A stretch of DNA of 64,000 nucleotides from Lentisphaerae bacterium GWF2_50_93 (GTDB lineage Bacteria; Verrucomicrobiota; Lentisphaeria; Victivallales; GWF2-50-93), in NCBI GenBank assembly GCA_001804815.1, contig MHBI01000010.1, forward strand, positions 62,001 to 126,000, written 5' to 3'. A program made the translations under genes and the position numbers. Shown in pieces: positions 37,018 to 45,513 of this stretch (the stretch's first letter is position 1; each line of letters starts with the position of its first letter). The notes under the pieces were generated by a model that saw only the letters and a program-made list of their open reading frames with translations, was not told where the DNA came from and did not search any database.

Positions 37018-37329
37018 AAATGTTGACAATTTTATTACCTGTCTGAGTAAAGAAAAACAGCGTGGTTTTGGGGAAGAGCCACTAAACGTGCCACATTGAG
37101 GGGGTGCCAGGTAAGTAATTGCCAGCCCACTCAACATTGCTTTTGAAAAAAGTTTCAGAAGTATTTTCCAGCCAGCGATTCTATCAAAAAAACCAATCCG
37201 AAATAATGAAGTCAGAGAAGTATATATTGGCGTGTTAAAAGAAACGAGCGATAAGCTGGACAGCGAATCTTAGGCATATTTCGGGCGTGTTAAAAACATA
37301 GCCTTATATTTAACAGCAGGAGACAACCA
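37018..37329. other. Leader of the recombinase gene with inverted and direct repeats
   Basis: 312 bases without a gene. TTGAGGGGG...CCCACTCAA at ~37096-37134 forms a hairpin whose loop includes AGGTAAGTAA. GGCGTGTTAAAA occurs twice in direct orientation at 37229-37240 and 37284-37295, each after an ATATT block. These could be recombinase-binding (res-like) half-sites or promoter repeats. Confidence 0.45.
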
Positions 37330-37929
37330 ATGACAGACAAAATAATGAAGTGTGTCATATATCTGAGGGTTTCTACTTTGGAACAGAATCCAGCGAACCA
37401 GTTGTCAGAACTGAGGAAATACTCAGAAAAAATGGGATGGCTGATTGAAGACGTGGTTGAGGACAGGACATCAGGAGGGAAAGGATTGGAGGAGCGAACA
37501 GGGCTTAAAAAGGTGTTCGACATGGCAAGGCAGGGAAAATACGATGTCTTGCTTTTTTGGAGTCTGGACAGATTCAGCAGAGAGGGTTCACGCAAGACGC
37601 TGGAGTATTTGACAGTTCTGGACAGTTATAAGGTTAGATATCACAGTTTCACGGAACCTTACATATCGTCACTGGGGATATTTGCAGACTGTATCATAAG
37701 TTTGCTGTCTACATTGGCGAAGCAGGAAAGAATCAGGATTTCAGAACGCACAAAAGCTGGACTGAAGGTTGTGGCGGAAAGAGGCGTGAAGCTTGGCAGA
37801 CCGAAAACAGCAAGAGCAGTAATCCAGAAGGCAAAGGAACTGAGGAAGCAGGGCAAATCGTTTACTGAGATAGGCAAGGAGATGGGATACACGAGGACAA
37901 GGGCATTTCAACTGTGCAAATGCTCCTGA
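37330..37929 (+). CDS. Small serine recombinase (resolvase/invertase type)
   Basis: 199 residues. The resolvase domain has the catalytic Ser in YLRVSTLEQ (about Ser16), LLFWSLDRFSREG (~75-90) and the E-helix LAKQERIRISERTKAGL (~140). A C-terminal Hin-like helix-turn-helix follows GRPKTARAVIQKAKELRKQGKSFTEIGKEMG. It cuts and rejoins DNA through a phosphoserine link, as in resolution, inversion or integration. CAGGAGA precedes ATG. It is followed 17 bases later by the primase-like gene. Marks the region as mobile. Confidence 0.92.
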   Translation: MTDKIMKCVIYLRVSTLEQNPANQLSELRKYSEKMGWLIEDVVEDRTSGGKGLEERTGLKKVFDMARQGKYDVLLFWSLDRFSREGSRKTLEYLTVLDSYKVRYHSFTEPYISSLGIFADCIISLLSTLAKQERIRISERTKAGLKVVAERGVKLGRPKTARAVIQKAKELRKQGKSFTEIGKEMGYTRTRAFQLCKCS

Positions 37930-37946
37930 AATGAAAAAGGGAAGAA

Positions 37947-38900
37947 ATGGACATTGAAACAAAATCCAGACTGATTGAGAAGGCGACATGCTTTTATGAA
38001 AAGGCGTTTGCCAGTTCTGAACACGCAAGGAAATGTCTGGAGAGCGAAGGCATTACGGACAACAGGCTGTATGAACGCCACAGGATAGGCTTTTCTGACG
38101 GTTCACTGGTAAAAGCACTGCCAAAGCAGGGAAGAATCATAGACGAGCTTAAATCTATTGGGATATTGAATCAAAACGGAACCGAGCTTTTCAAGGGCTG
38201 TGTCACGTTCCCGATAATGGACGAGGATGGCAAGCCTGTGAACATATGCGGTTACAATCCAGAATCAAAGACTTACCTGTACCTGCCGAACAACACTAAC
38301 ACCGTATGGAACATGGAAGCGAAGAAGCTTTACGATGAGATGGTAGAATCCGAATCAATCATGGATGCGTTGAAACAAGAGATGTCAGGAATCAAGAATG
38401 TGATGGTTGGAAAAACAAAATCCAATCTTCCAGCAACAAAGAAGACGAATGAGGGAACTGTCATTGAACGTGGCTTGAGGAAATACACAATTATCGGTCT
38501 TGAGAAAACAGAAAACAAAATGAAAGCCACGGTGAAAATAGAGAAGGCAGGGAGATTCCACGTAGACACGATAAACTTCTACAGTTCCAGAGAAAGAAAA
38601 CTTCTTTGTCAGGAGATATGCAGGACATTTGAAGAACCGCCAGAAGTGATAGAAGCTGATTTGAACAGCATAATCAGCCTTGCCGAGTCCAATGCCATAG
38701 ACGATGGAAAAAGCCAGAGGAATAGCGATAAGCCATATCAGATGACACAGCAGGAGGAGAGAGAAGCTACTGAATATGGCAAATCTGAAAACCTGATTGA
38801 AAATATATTGAAAGGGACGAGGTGCCATTCCAAGCAAATTGTTGATAAGAAGGATTATACGTTGATAATATATAGTGATTTAGATCGTGCAGTCGGCTGA
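37947..38900 (+). pseudogene. Truncated plasmid/phage primase-like gene
   Basis: 317 codons. Residues ~5-115 resemble the linker between the zinc-finger and Toprim domains of DnaG/CHC2-type primases (YEKAFASSEHARKCLESEGI, GIGFSDGSLVKALPK-like segment, GCVTFPIMDEDGKPVNICGY). The CHC2 zinc finger and the catalytic Toprim Glu/Asp motifs are not visible. The last ~27 codons (from TRCHSKQ) differ in character and coincide with the start of the RNA-like stretch at 38822, so the frame is probably cut by an insertion. May be non-functional. Confidence 0.5.
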
Positions 38901-39240
38901 GTTGGAGTTAGAAAAACTCGAAGATTAGGAACCGGGAAATGGGATGTCCAGGAGGGGAACCGAAAGCCGGTGCCATGCCAATGCCGTTAACTTAAGCGTA
39001 ATGTCTTTACATATAGATCGTGAAGAACGGGGCCAGGCTCCCGCAATTGACAAAACGGGAGACCGGAAGTTTTATGCAGAGGCAACTGACGACGAATGAG
39101 ACAACGACGAAACGTTGTACAGGAATTTATGCCTGATCTCCGTGTAACCTGCGGAATTGGACTTAGCGCGACTATTGAACGAGGTGATTTCAAAACTACG
39201 ATTTTGGGCGTTTGATGGTTGTTTTGTCGAAAAAGTATCA
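38822..39240 (+). ncRNA. Structured-RNA-like stretch, possible group II intron domain I remnant
   Basis: From GTGCC at 38822 the sequence stops looking protein-coding and is full of short GC-rich stems (GGAACCG..., AACGGG..., GACGACG...). Blocks such as AACCGAAAGCCGGTGCC, GCCGTTAACTTAAGCG and CTCCGTGTAACCTGC remind me of domain I of bacterial group II introns. No reverse transcriptase and no recognisable domain V were found, so at most a 5' fragment is left. Identification rests on memory of motifs, not alignment. Confidence 0.3.
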
Positions 39241-39277
39241 ATCACTGTCGAATAGATAAGAATTTAACTTTGGGTAT

Positions 39278-40947
39278 ATGCAAATGAATGAGGTCTTCAA
39301 ATGGATTCCTCTGTCTTTTTTTCTGTCACTCCTTTTTACATTGCACGCATGGGGTGATACCAGGAAACAGCAGGAGGTTTCATCGGCGAAGATAAGACCT
39401 GAGGAGACGATAAGCTCCGAAGGGATAAGGCTGCGCGTCTTCAAGGATGCAACCCCTCGTCCGTTGCCGGCACTCTCCGCTACAAGCTACAGGAGATCCA
39501 AGGCCGGCGAGAAGACAGAGCTGTACAAGGCCCATGATCTTTGGCTCCACGACCAATATGTCGCAAGCTGGGGGTGCGATGACGGATTCATCACTGCGTA
39601 CAAGATGACGATGCCCTCTCCCCCTTCGGAGACAAGGTCATCGAAAAGGCCGAATATGACAAATGGAAGCTGGCGCTGAAGCCGGACTGGAAAGAGGGCG
39701 CAGGCATCGAATGGCTGAAGTATCTCACTGGAAACAGGATCAAGGAGGGGCCGGAACAACTGCTTAAGGATATCCCCAAAAAATACAATATCTCACGGTA
39801 TCGCTGCCAAAATGCAGCGGATGATTCCTGTTTCCAGCTCTACACTGCGGAGTCCTCGGACCGCCCCGGGGAAAGGTACACGCTCATCTATGAACTGCCG
39901 AAGAATTCGGAATTTGAAAAAAATGAAAGGACGGTTCAGCAGTCAATACAGTCCATAAGCTTCTTTCCTCCGAAAAAAAACGAAGACAACGAGAAGCAGA
40001 AGCTGGCGGGTAAGACAAGCAGGAAGAAGGACTGGTCACCGGAATACATTGAAAGCAGGGAGAATGTGATCAGGAACATCCAGAACCTGAAGGGATGGTG
40101 GTATCTTGAGACGGACAACTTCGTAATTGCGTCAGATCTCAAGAACAAGAAGACAATAAGCGAGCTGCAGGTGAATCTTGAGAAATGCCGATCCGTGTTC
40201 AACCAATATTATCCCCAGCAGCATCCGCTGAAGGCAGTAAGCGTATGCAAGGTGTTTGAATCGAGGGATGAATACCAGGGATATGTCGAAGATAAGTTTT
40301 AATGGTCCGTTGGCGTATGGATGCCGATGCGGAAGGAGCTCGCAATCTCTCCGTCCGAACGGGGGAGCGCATCCGACAAGAGGGAAAGGCTTATTGACGT
40401 GGTCTTCCACGAGGCTTTCCACCAGTATATCTTCTATGTCGCCGACGAATATGCCGCCGCAGTCTGGTTCAACGAGGGCAATGCATGCTACTTCCAGGGA
40501 ATTGATTTCATTTCCGGTGAAAAGGCAAAGATCGAGCCCACCAGCCGCTGTGCAAAAATGAAAGAGATCGCGGTCTCAGGAAAAATCAAGGTCGAGGATT
40601 TCATCCAGATGAAGCATGTTGACTTCTACGCGAAAAGGGACACCAGCTATCCGTTCAGCTGGGGGCTCATGTTTTTCCTCCACAAGGGAGCCCCTGTAAT
40701 GAAGGATAAGAACAAATATTCTGAAATCCCGGGTAAATATTTCAGCGCACTTCTGGAGCTGAGGGATGGCGACAAGGCCACAGCCAAGGCGTGAGAAGTG
40801 ATTGACATGAATCGATTCAACAGGGACTTCAATGATTTCTGGAAAAATGACGGAATGATCAAAAAAGCCGCTTCGTACGACCCCGTCTCCGAAAAGGAGA
40901 AGAATGCCCGGAAGTCCACTCCAGTAACCGCACCGGCAGGCAAATAG
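39278..40947 (+). pseudogene. Decayed secreted HEXXH metallopeptidase-like gene
   Basis: One gene broken by a frameshift and two stops. It opens with a signal peptide (PLSFFLSLLFTLHAWG) in frame 39278, shifts by one base near 39607-39611 (KMT to DDALSPFGDKVIEK), reads to TAA at 40300-40302, continues in the same frame (WSVGVWMPMRKELAISP) to TGA at 40792-40794 and then in the same frame to TAG at 40945. The second part contains HEAFH and, 19 residues later, WFNEGNA, a gluzincin-type zinc site. GC-rich like the core genome, unlike the island next to it. Confidence 0.75.
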
Positions 40948-40952
40948 GGACG

Positions 40953-40981
40953 CACTTTCAGAAACGGGCGGACACACGCTT
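40953..40981. repeat. 29 bp direct repeat, right copy
   Basis: Identical to 32560-32588. It begins 5 bases after the last stop codon of the broken metallopeptidase gene. Confidence 0.8.
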
Positions 40982-41031
40982 AACAGGCATGGATGAGCGA
41001 AAAAAAACGCAAAGGAATATGAAATGCCATC

Positions 41032-41064
41032 TTGCCAATATCGCATATATGCTATATATTGCGA
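41032..41064 (+). promoter_or_regulatory. Promoter with overlapping palindromic operator of the TA pair
   Basis: TTGCCA at 41032-41037, 17-base spacer, TATATT at 41055-41060. A 24-base imperfect palindrome, TCGCATATATGC then TATATATTGCGA, spans 41041-41064 and covers the -10 box, the expected place for HigA autorepression. Confidence 0.55.
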
Positions 41065-41076
41065 CATGGAGAATAT

Positions 41077-41406
41077 ATGAAGAAAAAGCAATATTTGGAG
41101 TTTCCTAAGCTCAAGGAGTTTCTGGCAGGCCAGTCCGTTGAGATAAACGCAGAATACATGCGTATCACGGATGAACTTGAGCAGGAGGGAAAGCTTGAAT
41201 ATCCACAGGGAGAGAAAGTTGAAAAGGATTTGTTCGCAATAAGAATTATCAGTGCTGGAAATGTCAGAGTATTTTATGTTTACGCCATACAGGACAGGAT
41301 TTACGGGATTCATGGGTATGTCAAGAAAACACAGACCATACCGCAGAAAGAGCTTGAGTATGCAAGGAAGATAGTTAGGGAACTTAAAAGACAAGGAGCG
41401 TTATGA
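41077..41406 (+). CDS. higB: RelE/HigB-like (Gp49 family) toxin
   Basis: 109 residues from ATG 41077; GGAG ends 5 bases upstream, and the upstream frame from 41032 covers the promoter. The pattern EGKLEYPQGEKVEKDLFAIR, VRVFYVYAIQDRIYGIHGYVKKTQTIPQKELEYARK is typical of HigB/Gp49 ribosome-dependent mRNA interferases. The toxin gene precedes the antitoxin, as usual for HigBA. Stop overlaps the following start. AT-rich compared with the chromosome. Confidence 0.85.
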   Translation: MKKKQYLEFPKLKEFLAGQSVEINAEYMRITDELEQEGKLEYPQGEKVEKDLFAIRIISAGNVRVFYVYAIQDRIYGIHGYVKKTQTIPQKELEYARKIVRELKRQGAL

Positions 41407-41738
41407 TGAAAAGAAAAGATACCATTGGCGAAGATGTGAAAAACATAATCGGCAACTTTGACAAACTTTATGCCGAAAGGCAGGAAAACAGAAAGAAGCT
41501 GCTTTCCAATCCAAAGGCAAGGCAGGTCTACAATGAAACAGACATTGCCATTCAGGTTGCAAAGGTTCTCAGCAAAGCGAGACAGCAAAGTCATCTGACG
41601 CAGACTCAGATTGCAAAGAAGTTGCACACCACTCAGTCCAGCCTTGCAAGGATTGAAAATGGACAGAATATAACATTGAACACTCTTGCCGCTTTTGCTG
41701 CGGCTTGTGGCAAGGCTGTTAGAATCCAACTGGTATGA
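41403..41738 (+). CDS. higA: HigA-like XRE antitoxin
   Basis: 111 residues (ATGATG at 41403 gives two possible starts). The N-terminal half is a charged helical toxin-binding part, and the C-terminal half is an XRE helix-turn-helix (SHLTQTQIAKKLHTTQSSLARIENGQNITLNTLAAFAAACG). Overlaps higB by four bases. It should neutralise the toxin and repress the operon at the palindrome in front of it. Confidence 0.88.
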   Translation: MMKRKDTIGEDVKNIIGNFDKLYAERQENRKKLLSNPKARQVYNETDIAIQVAKVLSKARQQSHLTQTQIAKKLHTTQSSLARIENGQNITLNTLAAFAAACGKAVRIQLV

Positions 41739-42560
41739 TATGGGATGTCTTGAACTGTCAGCGGAAAAAGGCATTGGTGCCAGTCTGTGGAAGTTGATGA
41801 ATGACAATTATTTAAATGTTAATCATGCAGGGCAAGACCTCCCTCTCTCCCGTTGGTCGTTCGGTCGGGGGATCTCTCCTGCGGCATTCGCCTCCGGAGA
41901 GGAAGACAGCTTCCCGAGCGCCTACGGCCTCGGGATCTTCGAGCGGATGGGGAAGCGGCAGCCTTCTCCGGGAAAGTGCATCGCATAATCGCGGGGATTT
42001 GGCCGTCGTCCACCGTCACTTGCGCTCGGGTAGGTGGCGACGCGGTCCGAGCACCTACGGTCTCGGACTTTCCCGTGAAGTTCTCATAAGCGTTATGAGA
42101 TGCCGCATCAGTGAAGAATCCGCCTTCGCAAAGAACAGCTGCGACGGACAAGCACGTCCCCGCCTCGATCCTCCCCAGGGAGGAATGTCAAGCGACAACT
42201 ATAAATACCCATGGCGACAATTAGAAATACCGAACCATGCCATGCGGCGGAGAACGCCGCAACTCTCAACGGGAATATGTTCGGCTGTCGAGGTTCTGCG
42301 AGTTTCGCATCTGGAAAAAGTGGTTTGTGAAACCTGCGACGTCCGCATAAATGGAATACTGGAGGGAAAATCAGCTTGCCTGCGGCTTCGATCATGTCGC
42401 TGACGAGTTTTCTTTGTGCTTCTGGCAGTTTTTCAGCTTCTCAATTTGTCTTTCAGGAAAAGAAGCAGGAACTCTTTATTGTCGCATGGGATGGTGTAAA
42501 ATATGAGGGATTCTTGTGCTGATGAGTTGAGGCACTATACACTGAAAGCCTGCATTACTT
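41739..42560. other. GC-rich decayed intergenic region
   Basis: 820 bases with several open but implausible frames (Arg/Ser/Pro-rich). Two related hairpins sit at 41913-41934 and 42046-42067. Other stems include CCTCCC/GGGAGG-type and a TTCTCATAA-gcg-TTATGAGA near 42082. It may be debris of repeats or of an old mobile element; I recognise no gene. Confidence 0.45.
41913..42067. repeat. Pair of hairpins with conserved loop
   Basis: CCCGAG-cgcctacggc-CTCGGG (41913-41934) and TCCGAG-cacctacggt-CTCGGA (42046-42067). Stems covary (C-G to T-A at the outer pair) and the 10-base loop is kept, two changes apart. Confidence 0.55.
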
Positions 42561-43820
42561 ATGAAAAAGCTGATAGACTTCCTCGGACTTAAGAAAAGCA
42601 TAGCCGCGATGCTGTGCATGGTCATCCTGATAGGTCTTGGCGAGAAAATGGCCGAACGGTTCCTGCCCCTTTACCTCATAGCCCTCGGAGGAGGCGCTTT
42701 TTCAATCGGACTCCTCAACGGGCTCAACAATCTCCTCAACGCCCTCTATTCATTCCCCGGCGGCTACGCCAGCGACAGGCTAGGGTTCAAACGCGCCCTG
42801 CTGCTGTTCAACATCATCGCCATCATCGGATATGTCATCGTGATCATCCTGCCATACTGGCAGGCGGTCATCCTGGGCTCTGTCTTTTTCCTTGCATGGA
42901 CGGCTGTATCCCTGCCAGCGACAATGGACATGGTATCGACAGTCCTCCCGAAAAACAAGAGGACGATGGGAGTCACCATGCATTCCCTCGTTAGACGCAT
43001 CCCCATGGCGATAGGTCCGATCGTCGGAGGGACTCTCATCATGTATTTCGGTGACAAGACGGGCGTCCGCCTCGCATTCTGCGTAGCTCTTGTCCTCGCA
43101 GTTTTTTCGCTCGTAGTCCAGCAGCTGATGATCGACGATGATGGAAAAAGGAAAAGCGACGCGACCCTCCATCCTTTAAAGGCCCTGAAATATCTGCATC
43201 CTGATCTCCGCAAACTCCTGGTCTCAGACATCCTCATCCGTTTCTGCGAGCAGATCCCCTACGCCTTCGCCGTTGTCTGGTGCGTAAAGCTCAACAATAT
43301 TTCTGAACTCGATTTCGGCATCCTTTCCGCAGTTGAGATGGTCACGGCCATGCTCATCTACGTGCCAGTCGCGTATTTCGCGGACAAAACCACCAAGAAG
43401 CCGTTTGTAGTCGCGACATTCTGTTTCTTCACGGCTTTTCCGCTGGTCCTTTACTTCTCCCATTCGTTCTGGGTGCTGGTCGGGGCCTTCATCATCCGCG
43501 GACTCAAGGAATTCGGCGAGCCTACCCGGAAGGCGCTGATCATGGACCTGGCCCCGGAAGACAAGAAGGCAGCCACGTTCGGCCTCTATTACCTCATCCG
43601 CGACATTATCGTCTCAATCGCATCGTTTGGAGGTGCCTTCCTATGGGATCCTTCGACTTTCAAGAAGGTTGTGGAACTGACCGGTTTCGGCGGCAGCCTC
43701 GTCCCATGGTTTGAAAGGTTCGCATGTCCGGAACTGAATCTGCTTGTCGCGTTCGCATTCGGGCTTATAGGCACGATCTATTTCGCGGCATTCGGGAAAG
43801 ACCTTAAGAAAACAGAATAA
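42561..43820 (+). CDS. Major facilitator superfamily transporter
   Basis: 419 residues with about 12 membrane helices. The cytoplasmic loop [14 protein letters not shown] between helices 2 and 3 is the MFS A motif (GxxxDRxGRR). A second half begins after ~195 ([20 protein letters not shown]). [16 protein letters not shown] is the matching motif of the second half. Substrate cannot be told. No clear ribosome site is seen before ATG. Neighbouring queC is independent, with a repeat element in between. Confidence 0.88.
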   Translation: MKKLIDFLGLKKSIAAMLCMVILIGLGEKMAERFLPLYLIALGGGAFSIGLLNGLNNLLNALYSFPGGYASDRLGFKRALLLFNIIAIIGYVIVIILPYWQAVILGSVFFLAWTAVSLPATMDMVSTVLPKNKRTMGVTMHSLVRRIPMAIGPIVGGTLIMYFGDKTGVRLAFCVALVLAVFSLVVQQLMIDDDGKRKSDATLHPLKALKYLHPDLRKLLVSDILIRFCEQIPYAFAVVWCVKLNNISELDFGILSAVEMVTAMLIYVPVAYFADKTTKKPFVVATFCFFTAFPLVLYFSHSFWVLVGAFIIRGLKEFGEPTRKALIMDLAPEDKKAATFGLYYLIRDIIVSIASFGGAFLWDPSTFKKVVELTGFGGSLVPWFERFACPELNLLVAFAFGLIGTIYFAAFGKDLKKTE

Positions 43821-43823
43821 GAT

Positions 43824-43904
43824 TCCACCACGAAACACACGAACGACACGAAAAGTATTTTTGTTTAATATTTCGTATGTTTCGCGTGTTTCGTGGTTAT
43901 ATTA
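43824..43904. repeat. Inverted CACGAAACACACGAA repeat
   Basis: CCACCACGAAACACACGAA on the left and TTCGCGTGTTTCGTGG on the right, around an AT-rich centre. It runs right up to queC and makes the 33-base upstream extension of that frame. Similar CACGAATTACACGAA pieces are at 18930-18950 and 62588-62602. Confidence 0.55.
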
Positions 43905-43909
43905 TCTTC

Positions 43910-44590
43910 ATGAATAAAAAACTTAAAGCAGTAGTCCTACTCAGCGGCGGGCTTGATTCTGCAACCGTTCTCGCCCATGCAGTAAAGAAAGGGTTCGACT
44001 GCCATGCAATCAGCTTCGACTACGGACAGCGCCACAGGATCGAACTCAGATGCGCGAAGCGCATTTCCAGGCAGCTGAAGGCCGCAGACGATCTGGTTAT
44101 AGGCTTCAATCTGCGCAAGTGGGGTGGATCGGCACTTACTTCATCCATGAAAGTTCCAAAGGGAGGCCTCAAATCCGGAATTCCGGTCACATATGTCCCA
44201 GCCAGGAATACGATTTTCCTGTCATTCGCAATTTCATATGCGGAAGCCATAGGGGCGAAGGACATCTTCATAGGCGTGAATTCCCTTGACTATTCAGGCT
44301 ATCCCGACTGCCGCCCGCAGTTCATCAAAGCTTTTGCGAAATGCGCAAATCTCGGAACCAAGGCGACCGACGAGGGATGGAAGTTTAAAATCCATGCGCC
44401 TCTCCAGAAACTCACAAAAGCCCAGATAATCAGACTAGGAACAAAACTGGGTGTAGATTATTCACTTACCAACAGCTGCTATGATCCGGACGTCAAAGAC
44501 CGCGCCTGCGGAAAATGCGACAGCTGCCGCCTGAGGAAAAAAGGTTTCGCCGAAGCCGGCATCAAGGATCCAACGGTCTATCAGATTTAA
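43910..44590 (+). CDS. queC: 7-cyano-7-deazaguanine synthase
   Basis: 226 residues from ATG 43910; the upstream ATG at 43877 lies inside the repeat. The PP-loop [13 protein letters not shown] binds ATP; C-terminal Cys ligands [24 protein letters not shown] bind zinc. QueC turns 7-carboxy-7-deazaguanine into preQ0 for queuosine. queD, queE and queF are not adjacent. The start lacks a clear Shine-Dalgarno. Confidence 0.95.
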   Translation: MNKKLKAVVLLSGGLDSATVLAHAVKKGFDCHAISFDYGQRHRIELRCAKRISRQLKAADDLVIGFNLRKWGGSALTSSMKVPKGGLKSGIPVTYVPARNTIFLSFAISYAEAIGAKDIFIGVNSLDYSGYPDCRPQFIKAFAKCANLGTKATDEGWKFKIHAPLQKLTKAQIIRLGTKLGVDYSLTNSCYDPDVKDRACGKCDSCRLRKKGFAEAGIKDPTVYQI

Positions 44591-44606
44591 AATTTAAGGA
44601 GTCCAC

Positions 44607-45422
44607 ATGGGAACAACTGGAAAAAATATCGTCAACGAAATCAATAACGTGACCCTCAAGTCGGGCCAGGCTGCATTGTGCTGGCTCGGGCAGCACAGTT
44701 ATGTCCTCAAACTTGGCAAAACAGTGGTTTACATTGATCCATACCTGTCTCCGGACAAGTCCCGCAATTTTCCGCCTCCAATATTGGCAGATGAACTCAC
44801 GAATGCCGACATTATTACTGGATCGCATGACCACGCCGACCATATAGACAGGAAAGCATGGCCGACCATCGCCGCAAAATCTCCGAACTCGTCATTCATT
44901 CTGCCAAAGGCGGTAAGGGATTCCGTCAAGAAGGAGACCGGCATCTCCGAGAACCGCCTCAAGGGTATCAACTACGGCGGGACTATAAAGATCGGAGATG
45001 TCTCCATTTCCGCGATACCTGCCGCACATGAGCTTCTCGACTGTGATGAAAAGACAGGTTTCTATCCGTATCTCGGTTACATTTTCCAGGGCAATGGAGT
45101 GACCCTATATCACTCCGGCGACTGCTGCATCTATGAGGGGATCCATGCAAAGCTCCGCAAATGGAAAATCGATATCGCAATACTTCCGATCAACGGCAGG
45201 GATGCTGAGCGCTATTCCAGAAACTGTATAGGCAACATGACCTACCAGGAAGCTGCGGATCTCGCAGGGTCCATCAAGCCGTCACTGACAATCCCCGCCC
45301 ACTACGACATGTTCAAGGGGAATTCGGTTGACCCGGAACTTTTCACCAGCTACATGAAAGTCAAATATCCATCTTTGAAGACAATGCTGATGGAACACGG
45401 GAAGACTGTCGTAATAAATTGA
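44607..45422 (+). CDS. MBL-fold metallo-hydrolase (UlaG-like)
   Basis: 271 residues; AAGGAG lies 5 bases before ATG, 16 bases after queC, so the two are co-transcribed. Zinc site SHDHADHIDRKAW (~73), then PAAHELLDCD (~133), YHSGDC (~170) and PAHYDMF (~232). This is the UlaG/RomA subgroup of metallo-beta-lactamase-fold lactonases and phosphodiesterases. The actual substrate is unknown. Confidence 0.85.
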   Translation: MGTTGKNIVNEINNVTLKSGQAALCWLGQHSYVLKLGKTVVYIDPYLSPDKSRNFPPPILADELTNADIITGSHDHADHIDRKAWPTIAAKSPNSSFILPKAVRDSVKKETGISENRLKGINYGGTIKIGDVSISAIPAAHELLDCDEKTGFYPYLGYIFQGNGVTLYHSGDCCIYEGIHAKLRKWKIDIAILPINGRDAERYSRNCIGNMTYQEAADLAGSIKPSLTIPAHYDMFKGNSVDPELFTSYMKVKYPSLKTMLMEHGKTVVIN

Positions 45423-45462
45423 ATCGGCGTCTGGGCGAATCGGAGAATCGGCACTTTTAAGT

Positions 45463-45513
45463 AACGCAGACATTCCTGTCTGCAGTCGAAGCAGGCAAGA
45501 ATGCCTGCTTTAC
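45463..45513. repeat. Two tandem hairpins between convergent genes
   Basis: GCAGACA-ttcc-TGTCTGC (45466-45483) and GCAGGCA-agaa-TGCCTGC (45491-45508), bounded by GTAA and TTTAC. Located between the ends of the MBL gene and the SDR gene; may end both transcripts. Confidence 0.6.

Noticed and set aside
38822..39240. tmRNA, RNase P RNA or SRP RNA
   Set aside because: None of the diagnostic conserved blocks of these RNAs could be found in the stretch.
41816..42403. 195-codon open frame on the plus strand
   Set aside because: Arg/Ser/Pro-rich translation without domain pattern, crosses both hairpins and overlaps equally long frames on both strands; a GC-rich open-frame artefact.
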